Shown here: positions 17,991 through 18,761 of the stretch, one piece after another
Layout of the letters: each line of letters starts with the position of its first letter
Position numbering within the stretch: the stretch's first letter is position 1
Notes under the pieces: model-generated
The model's input: only the letters and a program-made list of their open reading frames with translations
What the model was told of the DNA's origin: nothing
The model's database searches: none
Program-made: the position numbers and the translations under genes
DNA from: Dinochytrium kinnereticum
Lineage: Eukaryota > Chytridiomycota > Chytridiomycetes > Chytridiales > Chytridiaceae
Direction: 5' to 3'
Length of the DNA: 18,761 nucleotides
Assembly: GCA_027604005.1 (NCBI GenBank)
Contig: JADGJT010000407.1
Span: forward strand, 1-18,761

Positions 17991-18761
17991 TCGCTTCACC
18001 GCACTTCCCTCCTTCTTGAAACAGCCGAACAAAGGAGGCATGGGCGGGCCGAAGTTAACAGGAGTGCCCCTTTAGTAATGATGGGTGACAGTGCTGCTTT
18101 CTGCCTTCTGATTGGATGTGAGTTGGGCGATGCCGTCATTGCAAGTTGGCTGGTCTTTTTGTTTGCGGTTGCTTGTCTGTCTGGATCTTTTGTCGGCTTA
18201 CTTTTGTGTGATACAGCTTTTATTTACCCGATGGGGAGAGAGGGAGAGTGAAGCGTTCGTCATCCTCAGGATATTCCCAGCAAACATCCGTAACAGACAA
18301 AGGATCATGCGATATCCCAACATCCGTGTCTCACGCCATTCATGATCGTCACAGACTTGACGCGGAAGGATCATCCACCGTTTCGTGTGGACGAGTCCGC
18401 GTTCTGACGTCCTGGAGCAATCTTAAAAAGAAAGAGTCCAGCTGACTGTTGAAAATGACAGGTAAGGAGACGCGTCCAGGCGCCATCATGGGCGGTAACA
18501 TGACCCACGCCCCGCAACCCTTCGTGGTGTGGATGAGGCTAAGGATAGGGTATCTGAGAAGGTGCATGATGGGTATCTACAGATATACCATGAGGTACGT
18601 TACATCAAGGCGGAGGATACACAGCCTTGGAGGTACCTCGCACCCATAAGGCGACGACACGCGTCGCCTCAAGAGCCAAACTGATGGTGTGCTCACCTGA
18701 GCAGCCCGTAGCAACAGGACTACAAGTTGCCAGGGTCTGTAACTCAACTCACCAGAGCACC
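17991..18761. other. Right-edge segment rich in inverted repeats, identity unknown
   Basis: This end lacks the long homopolymers seen elsewhere and is of mixed composition. No open frame with an ATG start shows a domain. It contains several hairpins: ACGCGGA/TCCGCGT (18360-18366 with 18396-18402) extended by CGTCA/TGACG, inner TCCAC/GTGGA, AGGCGACG/CGTCGCCT (18649-18669), TGCTCA/TGAGCA (18690-18703) and GCAAC/GTTGC (18711-18730). It may be a structured RNA or the start of a mobile element cut by the window edge. Confidence 0.4.

Noticed and set aside
18361..18374. GCGGAAGGATCAT resembling the 3' end of 18S rRNA
   Set aside because: Only about 13 bases match; neither the preceding conserved 18S sequence nor an ITS follows, so chance similarity is likely.
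18360..18410. Possible hammerhead ribozyme (GAAAC on the reverse strand with a GGAC/GTCC pairing)
   Set aside because: The required CUGANGA core is missing on both strands, so the catalytic fold is not supported.

Overview
This window is eukaryotic nuclear DNA, most likely from a fungus. It holds one interrupted gene with GT...AG introns, no bacterial operon structure, and long simple-sequence tracts. The one gene with a firm identity, Rab GDP-dissociation inhibitor, reads like fungal and animal GDI proteins. An early-diverging (for example chytrid-like) fungus is my guess from the intron-rich GDI gene and the homopolymer-rich non-coding DNA; I cannot place it further without a search.

Layout from left to right: 1-674, simple repeats and the C-rich 5' flank of gene A. 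675-2639 (+), gene A, a 654-residue cyclin-box protein with polyQ and polyA runs. 2640-5041, T/G-rich 3' flank, short tandem repeats and the 5' flank of gene B. 5042-5950 (+), gene B, a 302-residue cyclin-box protein. 5951-7267, intergenic DNA with small upstream ORFs before gene C. 7268-8608 (+), gene C, a 446-residue cyclin-box protein. 8609-10608, no gene seen. 10609-13593 (-), GDI1 in seven exons encoding 443 residues, with a first exon that holds only the ATG. 13594-15896, no gene seen but a duplicated block of about 300 bp. 15897-17075 (-), gene D, a 392-residue cyclin-box protein. 17076-18761, promoter-side simple repeats, then a right edge of different texture rich in inverted repeats.

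Genes A-D are diverged paralogues of one cyclin-like family. Each has an N-terminal helix, a long Ser/Pro-rich insertion and then a cyclin core with the signature Ala-Asp/Glu-x-x-Leu-x-Asp followed by a Trp, and ends in Glu-rich 'E(F/Y).W' helices. By eye all four lack the Lys and the Glu that form the usual CDK-contacting pair in cyclins; the Glu position is Lys in all four. They look like regulatory partners of a CDK (Pcl/PHO80-like is the nearest known type), or descendants with a changed partner. GDI1 recycles prenylated Rab GTPases and is probably a housekeeping neighbour with no functional tie to the cyclins.

The most unusual global feature is a strand-composition wave locked to transcripts. 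On the sense strand each cyclin gene starts C-rich and becomes G/T-rich at the cyclin core. In GDI1, introns start T/G-rich and end C-rich, while the longer exons start C-rich and end G-rich.
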